In this document: in pieces, positions 7,204 to 7,782 of the stretch | Layout of the letters: every line of letters begins with the position of its first letter | How positions within the stretch are numbered: position 1 is the first letter of the stretch | NCBI GenBank assembly: GCA_003978375.1 | Contig: QNZW01000114.1 | Location: forward strand, 1-7,782 | Direction of reading: 5' to 3' | Length of the DNA: 7,782 nucleotides | Source of the DNA: Sulfurovum sp. | GTDB lineage: Bacteria; Campylobacterota; Campylobacteria; Campylobacterales; Sulfurovaceae | Notes under the pieces: generated by a model | What the model saw: the letters and a program-made list of their open reading frames with translations, nothing else | Databases searched by the model: none | What the model was told of the DNA's origin: nothing | Translations under genes and position numbers: made by a program

Positions 7204-7782
7204 ATGAGTATTTTAGTAAATAAAGACACAAAAGTAATAGTACAAGGTTTTACAGGTAAAGAGGGTTCTTTTCATGCAGAACAATGTATGGATTATGGTA
7301 CAAATATTGTTGGTGGTGTAACGCCAAATAAAGGGGGTCAAATACATTTAGGTAAACCTGTATTTAACACCGTAAAAGAAGCAGTTGCACAAACTGGTGC
7401 TACCGTTTCTATGATATTTGTTCCTCCTGCATTTGTAGCTGATGCGGTGATGGAGGCGGCTGATGCAGGTATTGAACTTGCTGTTATTATCACTGAGGGT
7501 GCACCTGTACGTGATATGCAAATGGCTAAAGCACATGCTGTGAAAAATAATATGAAAACTATCGGACCAAATTGTCCTGGTATTATTACTGCTGGTGAAT
7601 GTAAAATAGGTATTATGCCTGGTAATATTTTCAAAAAAGGAAATGTTGGACTTATCTCTAAATCTGGTACGCTTACTTATGAGGGAGCAAATCAAGTAGT
7701 CAATGAGGGATATGGTATCACAACAGCTGTTGGTATTGGTGGAGATCCTATTATAGGACTTAGCTACAAGCAGTTGCTACAA
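7204..7782 (+). CDS. sucD: Succinyl-CoA ligase (ADP-forming), alpha subunit (3' end outside the window)
   Basis: SucD binds CoA and carries the phosphohistidine of succinyl-CoA synthetase. The frame is open from the ATG to the window end, giving 193 of an expected roughly 290 residues. The N-terminal CoA-binding Rossmann domain is complete: [10 protein letters not shown] (15-24), GGVTPNKGG (37-45), the ITEGAP turn (96-101) and GPNCPG (121-126). The start of the ligase domain follows with SKSGTLTYE (152-160) and GIGGDPIIG (178-186). The active-site His, near residue 246 in E. coli, lies beyond the edge and cannot be checked. The Shine-Dalgarno AAGGAG (7191-7196) lies inside the last sucC codons, 7 nt before the ATG, so the two subunits are translationally linked, as expected for a fixed-stoichiometry complex. 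No frameshift is seen. Confidence 0.96.
   Translation, partial: MSILVNKDTKVIVQGFTGKEGSFHAEQCMDYGTNIVGGVTPNKGGQIHLGKPVFNTVKEAVAQTGATVSMIFVPPAFVADAVMEAADAGIELAVIITEGAPVRDMQMAKAHAVKNNMKTIGPNCPGIITAGECKIGIMPGNIFKKGNVGLISKSGTLTYEGANQVVNEGYGITTAVGIGGDPIIGLSYKQLLQ

Noticed and set aside
7338..7695. Two overlapping antisense open frames opposite sucD (98 and 115 codons)
   Set aside because: The + strand here encodes a clear SucD with all CoA-binding motifs; the antisense products are low-complexity shadows.
1..7782. CRISPR arrays, insertion sequences, attachment sites or defence genes
   Set aside because: No regularly spaced direct repeats, transposase or integrase motifs, or abrupt composition change were seen.

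Overview
The window reads as a chromosomal stretch of an AT-rich Campylobacterota (epsilonproteobacterial) genome, probably a chemolithoautotroph of the Sulfurovum/Sulfurimonas type. This rests on the gene set (monomeric isocitrate dehydrogenase, LDH-like malate dehydrogenase, class II fumarase and succinyl-CoA ligase side by side), on the protein sequence style, and on AT-rich promoters with an extended -10 box and a weak -35. The genus is an inference; no rRNA or other marker is present. All genes are on the + strand.

Layout. Positions 1-149 hold the C-terminal end of an outer-membrane beta-barrel protein, probably DUF3570. After 22 nt comes a short ApbE-like protein (172-990) with an altered metal-binding region. 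A 139-nt gap with a plausible promoter and a leader stem-loop precedes icd (1130-3313). The 185-nt gap after icd is rich in dyad symmetry: a palindrome over the icd stop, a terminator-like hairpin, a smaller stem-loop, and a nested imperfect inverted repeat of about 90 nt just upstream of mdh. mdh (3499-4455) and fumC (4464-5861) are separated by 8 nt and look translationally coupled. A 167-nt AT-rich gap carries a hairpin and a consensus -10 box. sucC (6029-7201) and sucD (from 7204, cut by the window end) follow, 2 nt apart.

How the genes work together. Icd, Mdh, FumC and SucCD catalyse four segments of the TCA cycle. In autotrophic Campylobacterota these enzymes run mainly in the reductive direction: oxaloacetate to malate to fumarate, succinate to succinyl-CoA, and 2-oxoglutarate plus CO2 to isocitrate. 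Fumarate reductase, 2-oxoglutarate:ferredoxin oxidoreductase, aconitase and ATP-citrate lyase are not in the window. Gap structure suggests three transcription units: icd, mdh-fumC, and sucCD with possible downstream genes.

The coding part is ordinary central metabolism. I did not find a clear undescribed system. The places most worth a second look are the structured region before mdh and the barrel/ApbE-like pair at the left edge.
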